Translations under genes and position numbers: made by a program
Shown: piece after piece, positions 1 to 9,470 of the stretch
Layout: each line of letters begins with the position of its first letter
Numbering within the stretch: position 1 is the stretch's first letter
Assembly (NCBI RefSeq): GCF_026965555.1
Contig: NZ_CP114040.1
Coordinates: 12,538,501 to 12,602,500, forward strand
Length of the DNA stretch: 64,000 bases
Origin: Nannocystis punicea
GTDB lineage: Bacteria > Myxococcota_A > Polyangia > Nannocystales > Nannocystaceae
Reading direction: 5' to 3'
The notes under the pieces: generated by a model
What the model saw: only the letters and a program-made list of their open reading frames with translations
Databases searched by the model: none
Told to the model about the DNA's origin: nothing

Positions 1-1
1 T

Positions 2-91
2 TGGCGGAGGAGGAGGGATTCGAACCCTCGGTGCCCTTGCGGACACGGCGGATTTCAAGTCCGCTGCCTTAGACCGCTCGGCCACTCCTCC
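2..91 (-). tRNA. tRNA-Ser (anticodon TGA)
   Basis: Reading the minus strand gives a 90-nt class II tRNA with CCA encoded. The 7-bp acceptor stem is GGAGGAG/CTCCTCC, the anticodon loop is CTTGAAA with anticodon TGA, a long variable arm follows, and the T arm is GAGGG-TTCGAAT-CCCTC. The large variable arm and the TGA anticodon identify a serine tRNA reading UCA/UCG-type codons. The next gene downstream is not in the window. Confidence 0.97.
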
Positions 92-137
92 GGCGGGGCC
101 GCGAGTATCGACAAGCCGGGCCCGCGCGTAAAGGGGC

Positions 138-3100
138 TCACGGCGGCCGGGTCAGGCGGGCCAGCGCGCGCTCCGCCTCGCGCCGGCTGGGCGCGCTCGC
201 GGGCGCCAGGCGCAGGAATTCCTCGTACGCGGTGCGGCTGGTGGCGACGTCGCCATGGGCCTCGGCGGCGCGCGCAAGCCACAGGTGCGCGTCGGGCAGC
301 CAGGCGGTCCCGGGTGCGGCGCCGCGGACCGCCCGGCCGAGGCTGATGGCGGCCTCGGCGTCGAGCTGCAGGTCGTGTTCGCAGCGACCGAGCCAGTAGT
401 GCGCCTCGGTGAGGCCGGGCGCGAGCGCCACGGCGCGCTGGAGCTGGCGGCGGGCCTCCTCGAAGTTGCCGCGCTCGTACTGCGCCTGGCCGAGGGCCAC
501 GAACGCGGCCGGAAACGCCTCCGTCGCCCGCGTTACCGCGCTGAGCTCGGTCACGGCCTCCTGGGCGCGACCGAGCTGCAGCAGCGCGTGGCCGTACAGG
601 TAGCCGGCCTCGTGGAGCGTCGGCGCGAGCAGGTGCGCGCGGCGATAGTTGGCGAGGGCGTCCTGGAGGCGACCGCTGCGCTCGGCGATCTTGCCGGCCG
701 CGAGCTCGACGTCGGGGTTGGCCTGGCTGGGCCGGCTGAGCCGCAGCTCGGCCTGCGCCAGCGCCGGCTCGCCGCGCGCCAGCAGCACCTTCGCCTTCAG
801 CAGGTGGCCCTCCCACGAGTCCGGCGAGCGCAGCAAGATCTGGTCGGTCAGCGACTCCGCCGCCTCGACCGCGTCCTGAGCCAGGCGCAGGCGCGCGATC
901 GCCAGCACCACCTCGTCCGGCGCCCGCACGTCGCTCAGGTGCGGCTGCACCATCGCCTCGAGCGCCCGCAACTCACCTGACCGAATGTACAGGCGGCTCA
1001 GCGGCCCGATCAGCCCGGCGAACCCGCCCGTGCGCTCGTACACCGCCAGCAGGTCGACGCGCCCGGCGTCCGACCGCGGCGTGTCGAGCACCAGCCCCCC
1101 GCGCCGCATCTGGGCCGCGTTGTCGTCGGGGTCCTGCGCGAGCGCGCTGTCGAGCGTCGCCACCGCCGCCTCGCGTCGGTTGAGCTCGACCAGCACGTTG
1201 GCGCGCGCCAGCGCCAGCGCCCGCAGGTCCGCCCGCGCGCTCTCGGTCGGATCGCGGCTGCGCTTGGCGTACAGGCGGTCGAGCAGCGCCAGCGTGTCCT
1301 CGTCGCGCGGCCGCAGGCGCGCGTACTCGACGGCGGCCCGCACGTGCGGCGGCTCGGCATTGGCGGCGTCGTGGAAGTGCCCCGCCGCGTCGCCGAGCTC
1401 GCCCGTGAGCAGGGCCAGGCGACCGCGCAGGAACATCGACTCGATCAGCGTCGGTGTCTCCGCCGCCAGCTTCTCGATCGCCCGCAACGCCGCGCTCTCG
1501 TTGCTCGCCCGCAGCGCCAGCTCGGCCTGGAGGACCTGCGCCTCGAGGTCGTCCGGCGCGTCGCGCAGCCGCGCAGTCAGACCTTGCTGCGCGCGCGCCA
1601 GCTCGTCCGCCTCGATCAGCACCCGCAGCGACGCGTGCACCACCTCCGGATCGCGCGGCGCCAGCTTGATCGCCTCGTCGGCCCAGTACACGCTGCGCGA
1701 CACCTCGACCGACGCCGCCGCGACCCGGGCGTGGCGCACCAGCACGCGCGCCTGATGCATGTCGCTCACCCCCGGCTCGCGCACCAGCGCCTCGAGCCGA
1801 TCGCGCGCCTCCGCCAGCCGCCCGCGGGAGATCAGCGCGTCGACCAGCAACAGCTGCAGCGTCGGCCGCTGCGGCTGCCGGTCGGCCGCGTCGCGCAGCG
1901 GGTCGAGCGTCGCCCGCCGATCTTTCGCCAGCTCGGCCGCGAACGCCAGCCATCGGGCCGCCTGATCGCCTGGCCGTAAGGACATGGCCTCCGAGGCATA
2001 GTCCGCCGCGGCCGCGTGGTTGCCGGCGGCCAGCGCGAGCAGCCCGCGGTAGAGCGTCACGCCCGGCTCCGCGCCCACCGCCAGCAGCCCCTGGGCCGTC
2101 GCCGGTTCGCCGTCGGCGATCGCCGCGAGGCCGCGGATCCGCTCGGCACGGAAGTTCTCGCGCTGGACAGTCGCCGCCAGCCACGTCTTCGCCTGCGACT
2201 CGCGCACCGGATCGGGCCCGTAGCGCAGGTGGATCCGCAGCGCCGCCTCGGCGCGCCCGAGCGGGTCCTCGGTCTGCTCCGCGACGGCCATCGCCGCGAG
2301 GTAGCCGTCCATCGTGTCGTCGTCGAACAGCGCCGCCAGCCGTTCGTCGCGCTCGCGGATCGCCGCCGGATCGGACAGCACCTTGGCCGCGTACGAGCCG
2401 GCCACCAGCGAGGCCTCCTCCCCGCGGGCGTAGTGGAACCAGAAGCTGGCCACCAGCGCGGCGAACAGCCCGACCAGGCCCGCGTAGGCCAGCGCGCCCG
2501 GCTCCGGCGTCGTCGGCGTCAGCACCACGGTCGGGCGCCGCGACTGCAGCTGCGGCCGCGGCGGGGGCAGCGGCGCGTCGGGTTGCGTCGGCAGCTCGCG
2601 CGTCTCGGCCTTGATGTCCGCGAGGTCGACGTCGACGTCGTCGGACCGCGACACCGCGCGCGCGGTGACCATCGACATCTCGCTGAGGTGCGGCAGGTCG
2701 AGCTCGGCGCTGTTCTCGAGGTCGCGGCTGTCGAGCACCGCGGGCACTGCGATCCGCGTCGCGGTCGCGATCTTCGGCAGCGTGAACGGCCGCGTCGTCG
2801 ACACCGGCGCCGGCAGGTCGTCCTCGCCGCTGCCGGCCTCGGGCGCCGGCTGCGACGGCGGCCGCGACGTCGGCGATCTCGGGGCGTCGGTGCGCTCGCT
2901 CGCCGGGCGGTCTCCGACCAGCGTCGGCGGCACGAAGAACCCCTCGAGCGTCGCGTTGGCCGGCGTCTTGCGGATGCTCCCGATCGGCGTGCCGGGCAGC
3001 GGCAGCGACGTCAGCCGCGGCAGGATCACCCGGCCTCTCTCTTCGGGCGGCGCCTGCGTCGGCGTCCCGCAATTGGGGCAGCGCTCGAACGTCATGCCCG

Positions 3101-3167
3101 CCTCGAACACGAACGCGCACTTGCGGCACGCGGGCGGGTTCGGCGGCGTGGCGGGCGTATCGGCCAT
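138..3167 (-). CDS. Zinc-ribbon, single-TM, TPR-repeat protein
   Basis: 1009 aa. The N-terminus carries a C14-x2-C17 ... C30-x2-C33 zinc ribbon. A proline-rich low-complexity stretch follows, then one membrane segment at about residues 225-245. The rest, roughly 650 residues, is tetratricopeptide-type helical repeats rich in LA..G....A. The layout suggests a cytoplasmic zinc-binding head and a TPR scaffold across the inner membrane, a style common in myxobacteria. I chose the ATG giving MADTP; an ATG eight codons upstream is possible. TPR proteins bind other proteins, but the partner cannot be read from sequence and the neighbour is divergent. A repeat-like GGACATGGCC sits in the coding sequence near 1979. 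Confidence 0.82.
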   Translation of the reverse strand: MADTPATPPNPPACRKCAFVFEAGMTFERCPNCGTPTQAPPEERGRVILPRLTSLPLPGTPIGSIRKTPANATLEGFFVPPTLVGDRPASERTDAPRSPTSRPPSQPAPEAGSGEDDLPAPVSTTRPFTLPKIATATRIAVPAVLDSRDLENSAELDLPHLSEMSMVTARAVSRSDDVDVDLADIKAETRELPTQPDAPLPPPRPQLQSRRPTVVLTPTTPEPGALAYAGLVGLFAALVASFWFHYARGEEASLVAGSYAAKVLSDPAAIRERDERLAALFDDDTMDGYLAAMAVAEQTEDPLGRAEAALRIHLRYGPDPVRESQAKTWLAATVQRENFRAERIRGLAAIADGEPATAQGLLAVGAEPGVTLYRGLLALAAGNHAAAADYASEAMSLRPGDQAARWLAFAAELAKDRRATLDPLRDAADRQPQRPTLQLLLVDALISRGRLAEARDRLEALVREPGVSDMHQARVLVRHARVAAASVEVSRSVYWADEAIKLAPRDPEVVHASLRVLIEADELARAQQGLTARLRDAPDDLEAQVLQAELALRASNESAALRAIEKLAAETPTLIESMFLRGRLALLTGELGDAAGHFHDAANAEPPHVRAAVEYARLRPRDEDTLALLDRLYAKRSRDPTESARADLRALALARANVLVELNRREAAVATLDSALAQDPDDNAAQMRRGGLVLDTPRSDAGRVDLLAVYERTGGFAGLIGPLSRLYIRSGELRALEAMVQPHLSDVRAPDEVVLAIARLRLAQDAVEAAESLTDQILLRSPDSWEGHLLKAKVLLARGEPALAQAELRLSRPSQANPDVELAAGKIAERSGRLQDALANYRRAHLLAPTLHEAGYLYGHALLQLGRAQEAVTELSAVTRATEAFPAAFVALGQAQYERGNFEEARRQLQRAVALAPGLTEAHYWLGRCEHDLQLDAEAAISLGRAVRGAAPGTAWLPDAHLWLARAAEAHGDVATSRTAYEEFLRLAPASAPSRREAERALARLTRPP

Positions 3168-3604
3168 GAACGAAGGGGCGCAGGATAACACGCCGCACGC
3201 GCTCGATCGCCGCGGGCCCGGAGCCGCGAGCGACGAGGTCGCCCGGCCCGTCGCTGCCCCGTGAGCCGCCGCCCGGGACGCGGAGGTCGACGCTCGCTCG
3301 GGCGCGGGCTCGATTCACGACACGAGCGGAGCCTTCGCGCGGAGCATCCGCCGCGGGCCGCCCCCGGCGTCGCGGAGGCGCCAGACAGCGCGTGAGACTT
3401 GCTTCACGACGCTCGCGCTCGCCTCCGCCTCGCAGCCTCGGCCGGGCCCGCTGGATCGCCGACCGCCGCGCCAGCAGCCCCGCGCGGCCGAATGAGCGCT
3501 CGCCGGCCGTCTGCCTCACCTCGCCCGCCCGCCCTGCGAGCCCGCGATCGACCGCCAAGATCGCCGGATCGCCAGCCGCCCGCGCCTGCAGTAGGCTCCG
3601 CGCG
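3168..3604. other. Divergent intergenic region, no gene seen
   Basis: 437 bp between two divergently transcribed genes. It must contain promoters for both, but I see no convincing -35/-10 pair, RNA gene or copy of the hairpin repeat. Open frames crossing it have the arginine-rich composition of GC-rich shadow frames and start or end inside the neighbours. Confidence 0.4.
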
Positions 3605-4873
3605 ATGCTCCTGCGCGATCCCGTGCACGGCCTGATCTCCTTCAGCGGCGCCACCGCCCGCCTCGTCACGCGGCTGCTCGACTGCGCCGAGGTCCAGCGC
3701 CTGCGACGGATCCGCGCCCTCGGCCTCGCCGCGCTCGCCTTCCCCGGCGGCGAGCACTCACGCTTCGCCCACGCCGTCGGCGCCGCGCACGTCATGCAGC
3801 GCTACCTCGATCGCGTCCGCACCCTCGCGCAGGAGCTCCCGCCGCACGATCGCATCGACGATCACTGGGCCCACGTCGCCCTCGCGGCCGCGCTGCTGCA
3901 CGACCTCGGTCACGGCCCGCTGAGTCACACCTTCGAGGCGGTGCTCCCGGGCGCGCCGCGGCACGAGGTGTGGACCTCGCGGATCTTGCTCGACCCCGAC
4001 ACGCAGGTTCACCGCGTGCTCGCCGAGCTCGACCCGACCGCGCCGGCGCTGGTCGAGCGGCTGATCCACGGCCAGGGCCCGATCGGCCACCTCGCGCGCG
4101 CGGTCTCCGGCACCTTCGACGTCGATCGCTGCGACTACCTGATGCGCGACAGCTACATGACCGGCGTGCGCTACGGCCTGCTCGACGTCGACTGGTTGCT
4201 CGCCTCGCTGCGGCTCTACGTCCCCGAGGGTTCGACCTCCGCGCGGCTGGCCGTCGACGGCGAGAAGGGCCTCACCGCGGTCGAGGGCTTCTTCCTCGCC
4301 CGCCTCTACATGTACCGCCAGGTCTACCTGCACAAGGCCGCGCGCGCCGCCGAGATGATGATCCGCGCGCTGTTCCGCCGCCTGTGCGAGCTCGGCCCCG
4401 AGCCTGGCACGCCGCCTGTCCTCGAGGACCTGTTGCGCGGCCGCGACGTCGACGTCCACCGCTACCTGCGCCTCGACGACCACGCGCTCGCCGAGGCGCT
4501 CGCCGCCTACACTCGCAGCGCCGACCCCGTCCTGCGCGAGCTCGCCGACGGCCTCGTCGGCCGGCGCCTGTTCAAGACCTTGCGGCTGGGCCCGCAGGTC
4601 GACTCCGCCGCCGCCGAGGTCAGGCTCGCCGAGGTGCTCGCCGGCGAGGGCGTCGCGCCCGCCTACCTCGGCGCCATCGACCGGGTCGAGATCGACGCGT
4701 ATACCGACGACGAGGCGCTCATGGTCCTGCGCAGCGGCGGCCGCGTCCAGCGCCTCCTCGACGCCTCCCCGCTGCTCCGCGGCCTCGCCCGCGAGCGCTT
4801 CGTCCACCACCGCGCCGTCTTCCCGCCCGCCTTGCGCGCTCGCGTCTCGGCTGCCCTCTCGGACATGACCTGA
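3605..4873 (+). CDS. HD-domain metal-dependent phosphohydrolase (SAMHD1/YdhJ-like)
   Basis: 422 aa. Starts at the ATG giving MLLRDPVHGLI, the usual opening of COG1078-type HD phosphohydrolases. Metal-site motifs are visible: the H in EHSRFAHAVG, the LLHDLGHGPLSH motif with H99-D100, and the later VDRCDYLMRDSYMTG, which in this family contributes the last metal-binding aspartate. Relatives hydrolyse dNTPs or other phosphomonoesters in the cytoplasm, often as oligomers; the exact substrate is not predictable. The stop codon is followed at once by a chain of hairpin repeats, then by the DTW gene on the same strand, so the two may be co-transcribed. Confidence 0.88.
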   Translation: MLLRDPVHGLISFSGATARLVTRLLDCAEVQRLRRIRALGLAALAFPGGEHSRFAHAVGAAHVMQRYLDRVRTLAQELPPHDRIDDHWAHVALAAALLHDLGHGPLSHTFEAVLPGAPRHEVWTSRILLDPDTQVHRVLAELDPTAPALVERLIHGQGPIGHLARAVSGTFDVDRCDYLMRDSYMTGVRYGLLDVDWLLASLRLYVPEGSTSARLAVDGEKGLTAVEGFFLARLYMYRQVYLHKAARAAEMMIRALFRRLCELGPEPGTPPVLEDLLRGRDVDVHRYLRLDDHALAEALAAYTRSADPVLRELADGLVGRRLFKTLRLGPQVDSAAAEVRLAEVLAGEGVAPAYLGAIDRVEIDAYTDDEALMVLRSGGRVQRLLDASPLLRGLARERFVHHRAVFPPALRARVSAALSDMT

Positions 4874-4944
4874 AGGGCCTGCTCGAACGGCCCTGTCCGA
4901 TTCACCCTGTCCCATTCGCCCTGTCCTTCAGAACATGTCCTCGC
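4861..4944. repeat. Hairpin-repeat chain between HD and DTW genes
   Basis: Several half-sites of the GGACATG/CTGTCC family occur in a row: GGACATGACC, then three CCTGTCC-type arms, then TGTCC-ttca-GAACATGTCC. The chain begins in the last codons of the HD protein and ends over the start codon of the DTW gene, so the ATG of that gene lies in the last ACATGT arm. Confidence 0.75.
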
Positions 4945-5561
4945 GCAAGAGCTCACGCCCGCGCTGCCCCGTCTGCGGCCTCCACCTCGAGCGGTGCCTG
5001 TGCGCCGAGCTGCCGGTCCTCGATTTGCCGACCCGCTTCGTCCTCGTCCAGCACAACCGCGAGCGCCACAAGCCGACCAGCACCGGCCGGGCGGCCGCGG
5101 CCGCGCTGCGCGCCCCGATCGTCTTCTACGGCGCGCAGAACGAGGCCATGGAGACCGGCCCGCTCACCGAGCCCGACCTCGACTACGTGGTCCTGTTCCC
5201 CGCCGAGGACGCGCAGGTCGCCGGCCCCGAGCTGCTGCAGACAGCCCCCGGTCGCCGGCGCTGCGTCGTCATCCTCGACGGCACCTGGCACCAGTGCTCG
5301 CGCATGGCCCGGCGCGCCGCCCACGTCGCCGACTTTTCAAAGGTGTCCCTTCCGCCAGGTGGTCCCTCGCGCTGGGGCATCCGCCACGCCCCCCGCCCCG
5401 AGGCCGTCTGCACCTTCGAGGCCGCCACCCGCCTCGTCGAGGTCCTCCACGGCCCCGACGTCGCCCGGCCGATGGAGCGCTTCTTCCTCGAGCTGACCGC
5501 CCGCATGCACGCCCAGCGCGGCTCCCTCCCGCCCGGCCAGGACGAAGACGACGAGGATTGA
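4935..5561 (+). CDS. DTW-domain protein, probable tRNA-uridine aminocarboxypropyltransferase
   Basis: 208 aa. The N-terminus has clustered cysteines (C12-x2-C15 and C21-x-C23) as in the DTW family, and the signature D115-G-T-W118 is present, followed by an R-x-W-G-I-R segment. Members such as E. coli TapT (YfiP) transfer the 3-amino-3-carboxypropyl group of SAM to a tRNA uridine (acp3U). Length fits. The start codon lies in a hairpin-repeat arm (AACATGTCC). Around residues 135-143 the sequence FSKVSLPPGG is encoded by another repeat-like stretch (5337-5364). The C-terminus is an acidic tail. Function is by family; the modified tRNA position is inference. Confidence 0.85.
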   Translation: MSSRKSSRPRCPVCGLHLERCLCAELPVLDLPTRFVLVQHNRERHKPTSTGRAAAAALRAPIVFYGAQNEAMETGPLTEPDLDYVVLFPAEDAQVAGPELLQTAPGRRRCVVILDGTWHQCSRMARRAAHVADFSKVSLPPGGPSRWGIRHAPRPEAVCTFEAATRLVEVLHGPDVARPMERFFLELTARMHAQRGSLPPGQDEDDED

Positions 5562-5802
5562 TCGCCCGCCGTCGTCGTGCAGGCGTCGCGTGTCCTCGCG
5601 GTCGAAGGCACGCAGGCCGACCTCGCAACCCGCGATGAGTTCGAAGGTGCCCGCGTCGAGGTCTGGTGGAGCAGGCCCGATCTGGCGGCCCGTGATGAGG
5701 TCGCGAACCGGAATCGCCGCCTGAGCAGGTCGACCTCGCGGCCGCCATGATGTGGCGAGCCGGCGGCCACCGCCTGGTCGAGCGAGTCCGACCTCGGCCG
5801 TC

Positions 5803-7467
5803 TCACTTCGCGGCGCTCGACTGCACCGCCGCCAGCGCCGCCCAGTCCGGCGTCCCGGAGCGCAGCCGAGGCACCGGCATCGGCCGCCCATCGGCGCCGC
5901 GGACCCAGTCGACCGCCTCGTGCTCGCGCGTCGCCTTGCGCAGCCCGCTGCGCGCGTGCGGCGGCAAGCGAGCGACGTACACCCCCGAGCGTTCGCCGTC
6001 GCGGACCGAGTAGCTGAAGAGCCCGTCTTCTTCGCCCCACCACACGTCGAGCGAGGTGGCGAACACGTGGTGGTCGACGAGTCGCTCCGCGAGCGTCTCG
6101 GGGTCGGTCACGATGAGATCGGCGCTCCACTCGTCGTCGATGCCGACCGGGCCGAGGAGGCGCTCGTCGGGCAGCCGGCGCGTGTAGCCCGTGACGCGCT
6201 TGGCGATCTGCTGCGGCATGCCATCGTAGGGCACCCGCCACATCGGCCCCTCGTCGCTCCAGGTGCCGTCGATACAGCACTGCTTGGCCTCGAACAGCAC
6301 CAGGCCGTCCTCCTCGAACCACCGGATCCGCCCCGGGCGCTCGAACAGCCGCCGCGACGTACCCGCGCGCAGGTCGAACAGGTCGTAGTAGCTGCTGAAG
6401 AGGAGGCTCCCGACCCAGCGCTCGTCGTCGATCTTCGCGTTGAGGGACAGGTCCGGCCGCACGTCGACGGAGTCGAGCCCGGGCAGGAAAAAGATCCGGC
6501 TCTTCGGCTCACCGTCGACGTAGCCGAGGCCGAGCTGGACGATCCCGTTGGTGGCCATCATGAGCGGGAACGCGCTGTACTGCAGCGACGTCTGGGCCAA
6601 GAGCGCGTCGGTCCCGGTCGACAGGTCGCGCAGGATGATGTCGCCCTCGGGGTACTCGGGATCGTCGCGCGTGAGGGTCGAGTCTTGCCAGAGCAGCCAG
6701 CGCCCGTCGTGGGACGCCTCCAGCGAGCGCACCTCGTCCAGCAGCGGCGTCACCGAGCGGTCGGCGAGATCGGCGCGGAACAGCGTCCCCGCGCCGTCGA
6801 GCGCCAGCACGAAGTCGGGGAAGGTGCGGATCGAGTCGGCGACGATGCCCGTGCCGCTCTCGCCCGAAGGGGTGATACGCACGTCGTCGAGCAGCACCTC
6901 GGGCTCCGACGTCTGGGTGAGCGGGTCGTCGGGGTAAGGGCTGAGCACCAGCGCACCGACGTCGTCGTCGTGCGGGACGACGGTCAGCAGCCCGTGGTCC
7001 GTCCAGCGCAGCGCGCAGCCGAGGGCCTCCGGGTCGCCGGCGAACACCACGTGCGGCTCGCGCTCTCCGAGCGGATCGAGGCTCACGATCTCCGCGGTCG
7101 CCTCGTCGCAGCCCAGCACCACTCCTGGCCAGCGCTCGAGGGTGAAGATGTTGTCGACGCCGCTGGCGACCAGCGCCGGCGACTCGCCGCACAGGCCCGT
7201 CGACCACACCTCCGGCTCGCTCCACCGCGGTAAGTCCCCCGCTTCTTCGCCCGGTGCGATCCGATGGGTGACGAACAACAGCCGCTCACCGACCCGCTCG
7301 GTCCAGCCGAAGAGGAGCTGACGGTCGGGCTCCAGCGGGAGGATCCGGAACGGCCCATCCTGGCCGCACACCTCTTCGAGCTCCTCCTGCGCGATCGGCT
7401 CGGGCCCGCAGGCCGAGCAAGTCATCACCGCGCCGATGCAACCAATCGCCGCTCCACTGCGCTTCAT
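5803..7467 (-). CDS. Putative beta-propeller lipoprotein
   Basis: 554 aa. A short signal peptide ends in cysteines within the first 20 residues (MTC-SAC-G), so lipid attachment is likely. The body reads as repeated beta-strand blocks (SHDGRWLLWQDS, FRADLADRSVT, DGAGTLFRADL), as in WD40/TolB-like propellers, but I cannot assign a named family. No catalytic motif is seen. Start is the ATG giving MKRSG; a longer frame upstream has shadow composition. The gene downstream of the preceding 125-aa frame is on the same strand 59 bp away. Role unknown; a cell-surface binding protein is a guess. Confidence 0.72.
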   Translation of the reverse strand: MKRSGAAIGCIGAVMTCSACGPEPIAQEELEEVCGQDGPFRILPLEPDRQLLFGWTERVGERLLFVTHRIAPGEEAGDLPRWSEPEVWSTGLCGESPALVASGVDNIFTLERWPGVVLGCDEATAEIVSLDPLGEREPHVVFAGDPEALGCALRWTDHGLLTVVPHDDDVGALVLSPYPDDPLTQTSEPEVLLDDVRITPSGESGTGIVADSIRTFPDFVLALDGAGTLFRADLADRSVTPLLDEVRSLEASHDGRWLLWQDSTLTRDDPEYPEGDIILRDLSTGTDALLAQTSLQYSAFPLMMATNGIVQLGLGYVDGEPKSRIFFLPGLDSVDVRPDLSLNAKIDDERWVGSLLFSSYYDLFDLRAGTSRRLFERPGRIRWFEEDGLVLFEAKQCCIDGTWSDEGPMWRVPYDGMPQQIAKRVTGYTRRLPDERLLGPVGIDDEWSADLIVTDPETLAERLVDHHVFATSLDVWWGEEDGLFSYSVRDGERSGVYVARLPPHARSGLRKATREHEAVDWVRGADGRPMPVPRLRSGTPDWAALAAVQSSAAK

Positions 7468-7526
7468 CCTCTCACTATAGAACGCCCCGCCGGGCAGTGC
7501 ACATCCGACTTTCTCGCAGCCCGGGA

Positions 7527-7904
7527 TCAGCGATAGATGCGCGTCTCTTCCTCGTGCAGCGTCAGGTACGTGAACACCGTCCAGTCGGCCGCCACCAGCC
7601 CCGTGACCACGCGGCAGGCCACCACCGTCCCGGTCAGCGCGCGGGTCGGCCGGACCGACGGGGACATCTCGAGCACGCGCGGCGAGCTCGGCCCGAGGTG
7701 ATCGCGAGCTTCGCGCTTGAACAACCACTCCGGCGCGTACTCGATTCCCGTGTCGAGGTCGCGGATCAGCGGCATGTCGAGCTGCTCGCTGTACTCCACG
7801 CTGAAGAAGCCCGTGTCGCGCTCGAAGAACTGCAGCTCCACGCGGTGGCCGACGGCGATCGGCGCCGCGTGGTGAAAGACGTAGACGACCGGCTCGGTCC
7901 CCAT
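7527..7904 (-). CDS. Hypothetical protein
   Basis: 125 aa, starting MGTEPVVYVFHH and ending TLHEEETRIYR. It has balanced composition and hydrophobic/charged alternation typical of a soluble alpha/beta protein, so it is probably real, but I recognise no domain. It lies 14 bp downstream of the stop of the ABC ATPase and 59 bp upstream of the lipoprotein start on the same strand, so a four-gene leftward operon is plausible. Confidence 0.62.
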   Translation of the reverse strand: MGTEPVVYVFHHAAPIAVGHRVELQFFERDTGFFSVEYSEQLDMPLIRDLDTGIEYAPEWLFKREARDHLGPSSPRVLEMSPSVRPTRALTGTVVACRVVTGLVAADWTVFTYLTLHEEETRIYR

Positions 7905-7918
7905 CCCGCGATCCTCTA

Positions 7919-8695
7919 TCAGAGCCGCGGCGCCGCGTCGACGAGCGCGCGGGTGGCCTCGGCCTGCGGGGCGGCAAGCACCGTCGCCACCGGCCCGGCC
8001 TCGACCGGGCGGCCGTCCGCGAGCACCAGCACCTGCTCCACCGTGCCTGGCAGAAAGGACAGATCGTGGCTGATCATCAGCAGCCCGATCGCCTCGGCCC
8101 GCAGCGAGCGCAGCAGGTCGACGATCGTCCAGGCGACCGGCCGGTCGAGCGCGCTCGTGATCTCGTCGACGATCAGCAGCGACGGCGCCGCGGCCAGCGC
8201 CCGCGCGATCGCGGCCCGCTGCCGCTGCCCGCCGCTCAGCGCCCCGGGCACACGGTCCAGCAGCTCGGGCGCCAGGGCCACGCGCTCCATCAGCGCGCGC
8301 AGCCGCGGGTCGTCGCGGGTGAACCGGTCGCGCCCGGCCAGCAGCCGCGACTCCTCAAGGCTGCGACGAACCGAGAGATTCGGGTCGAGCGCAGTCACCG
8401 GGTCTTGCCACACCAGCTGCACCTGCGACCGCAGCCCCGCCCACGCCGCGCGCGACGCCCCGACCAGCTCGCGCCCCGACAGCGTCAGCGACCCCGCGAG
8501 CTCCGGCTCGAGCCCGACCAGCGCGCGCGCCAGAGTCGACTTGCCCGAGCCCGAGCGGCCGATCACCGCCAGCCCCGAGCCCGGCCCGAGCTCGAGGTCG
8601 ACCCCGCGCACCCGCCTCCCGACCGTCAACCCGCGCCCGATGAGGATGTCCCTCGAGACATGCTCCAAAGGACCTGTTGAACGAGACATGTTCAT
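7919..8695 (-). CDS. ABC transporter ATP-binding protein (OppF/DppF-like)
   Basis: 258 aa. Walker A GRSGSGKST at 46-54, Q-loop Q97, signature LSGGQ at 153-157, Walker B LLIVDE at 173-178, then the switch region MISHDLSFL. Sequence style matches the peptide/nickel ABC ATPases. It follows a second ATPase with a 4-bp gap, as in OppD-OppF pairs. The start ATG (8695) has AGGAG about 8 nt upstream. Codons 3-17 overlap a hairpin-repeat chain (8645-8693), which makes the N-terminus (SRSTGPLEHVSRD) unlike family members. No permease or binding protein is adjacent, so the transported substrate is unknown. Confidence 0.9.
   Translation of the reverse strand: MNMSRSTGPLEHVSRDILIGRGLTVGRRVRGVDLELGPGSGLAVIGRSGSGKSTLARALVGLEPELAGSLTLSGRELVGASRAAWAGLRSQVQLVWQDPVTALDPNLSVRRSLEESRLLAGRDRFTRDDPRLRALMERVALAPELLDRVPGALSGGQRQRAAIARALAAAPSLLIVDEITSALDRPVAWTIVDLLRSLRAEAIGLLMISHDLSFLPGTVEQVLVLADGRPVEAGPVATVLAAPQAEATRALVDAAPRL
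8645..8693. repeat. Hairpin-repeat chain over ABC gene start
   Basis: Alternating arms GATGTCC-ctcg-AGACATG, CTCC-aaag-GGACCTG and a final GAGACATGTTC. The chain is read in frame as the first codons of the ATPase ending at 7919. Confidence 0.7.
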
Positions 8696-8699
8696 TCGT

Positions 8700-9434
8700 T
8701 CAACTCCTGCGGGCCGCCGCCACCATCGCCGCGGTGGTCGGCTCGGGGGGAGCGGCCAGCAACTCGGCCAGCGAGCCGTGGGCGACCATCCGCCCGCGGT
8801 CCAGCACGAGCGCTCGCGCGCAGCAGCCGGCCACGCGGGCCAGGTCGTGCGACACCAGCACCAGCGCGACCTGTTCAGCTGCGCAGCGGCGGACCAGCAG
8901 CTCGACGAGCTCGACCTGACTCACGCAGTCGAGCGAGGCCATCGGCTCGTCGGCCAGCAGCACCGCGGGGCGACAGGCGAGGGCGAGGGCGAGGGCGACG
9001 CGCTGGGCCTGGCCGCCGCTCAGCTCGTGCGCGAAGCGACCGACAAACTCCTGTGACAGGCCGACCTCGGCGAGTCGTTCACGCGGACGGCTGTCCGTGT
9101 CGTGGAGCACACAGACCTCGCGCAACTGTTCGCCGACGGTGCGCATCGGGTCGAGGCTCGCGGCGGCGGCCTGAGGCACGAGCGCGAGGCCACGGCCGCG
9201 GAGCCTCGCGAGCGCGGGACGGTCGGCGAGCGGCACCCTGCGATCGTCCCAGAACAACGTCCCGGTGACCCTCGCCTGCGCCGGAGCGAGTCCCAGGAGA
9301 CAGCGGAGCAGCACGCTCTTGCCGGCCCCCGACGGGCCGAGGACGGCCAGCGACTCACCGCCGCAGATCGAGAAGGACACCGCCTCGAGCAGCGTTCGTC
9401 CGTCGATCGTGCAGCCGAGGTCGTCGACCCGCAT
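8700..9434 (-). CDS. ABC transporter ATP-binding protein (OppD/DppD-like)
   Basis: 244 aa from the ATG giving MRVDDLG; a GTG one codon earlier is also possible. Walker A GPSGAGKS at 33-40, signature HELSGGQAQR, Walker B AVLLADEPMASLD, and the H-switch VLVSHDLARV are all intact, so it should hydrolyse ATP. Together with the downstream ATPase (4-bp gap) it resembles the two ATPases of dipeptide/oligopeptide or nickel importers. It is divergent from the TonB cluster and no membrane subunit is next to it, so the permease must be encoded elsewhere. Confidence 0.9.
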   Translation of the reverse strand: MRVDDLGCTIDGRTLLEAVSFSICGGESLAVLGPSGAGKSVLLRCLLGLAPAQARVTGTLFWDDRRVPLADRPALARLRGRGLALVPQAAAASLDPMRTVGEQLREVCVLHDTDSRPRERLAEVGLSQEFVGRFAHELSGGQAQRVALALALACRPAVLLADEPMASLDCVSQVELVELLVRRCAAEQVALVLVSHDLARVAGCCARALVLDRGRMVAHGSLAELLAAPPEPTTAAMVAAARRS

Positions 9435-9470
9435 CACGCCGAGCGTAACGCGCAGGCGGCCGCCTGTCGG

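Noticed and set aside
5562..5802. Minus-strand frame with a protein-like stretch (DLITGRQIGPAPPDLDAG)
   Set aside because: It runs through the opposite strand of the DTW gene and has no recognised domain or start; 241 bp of unexplained DNA remain here.
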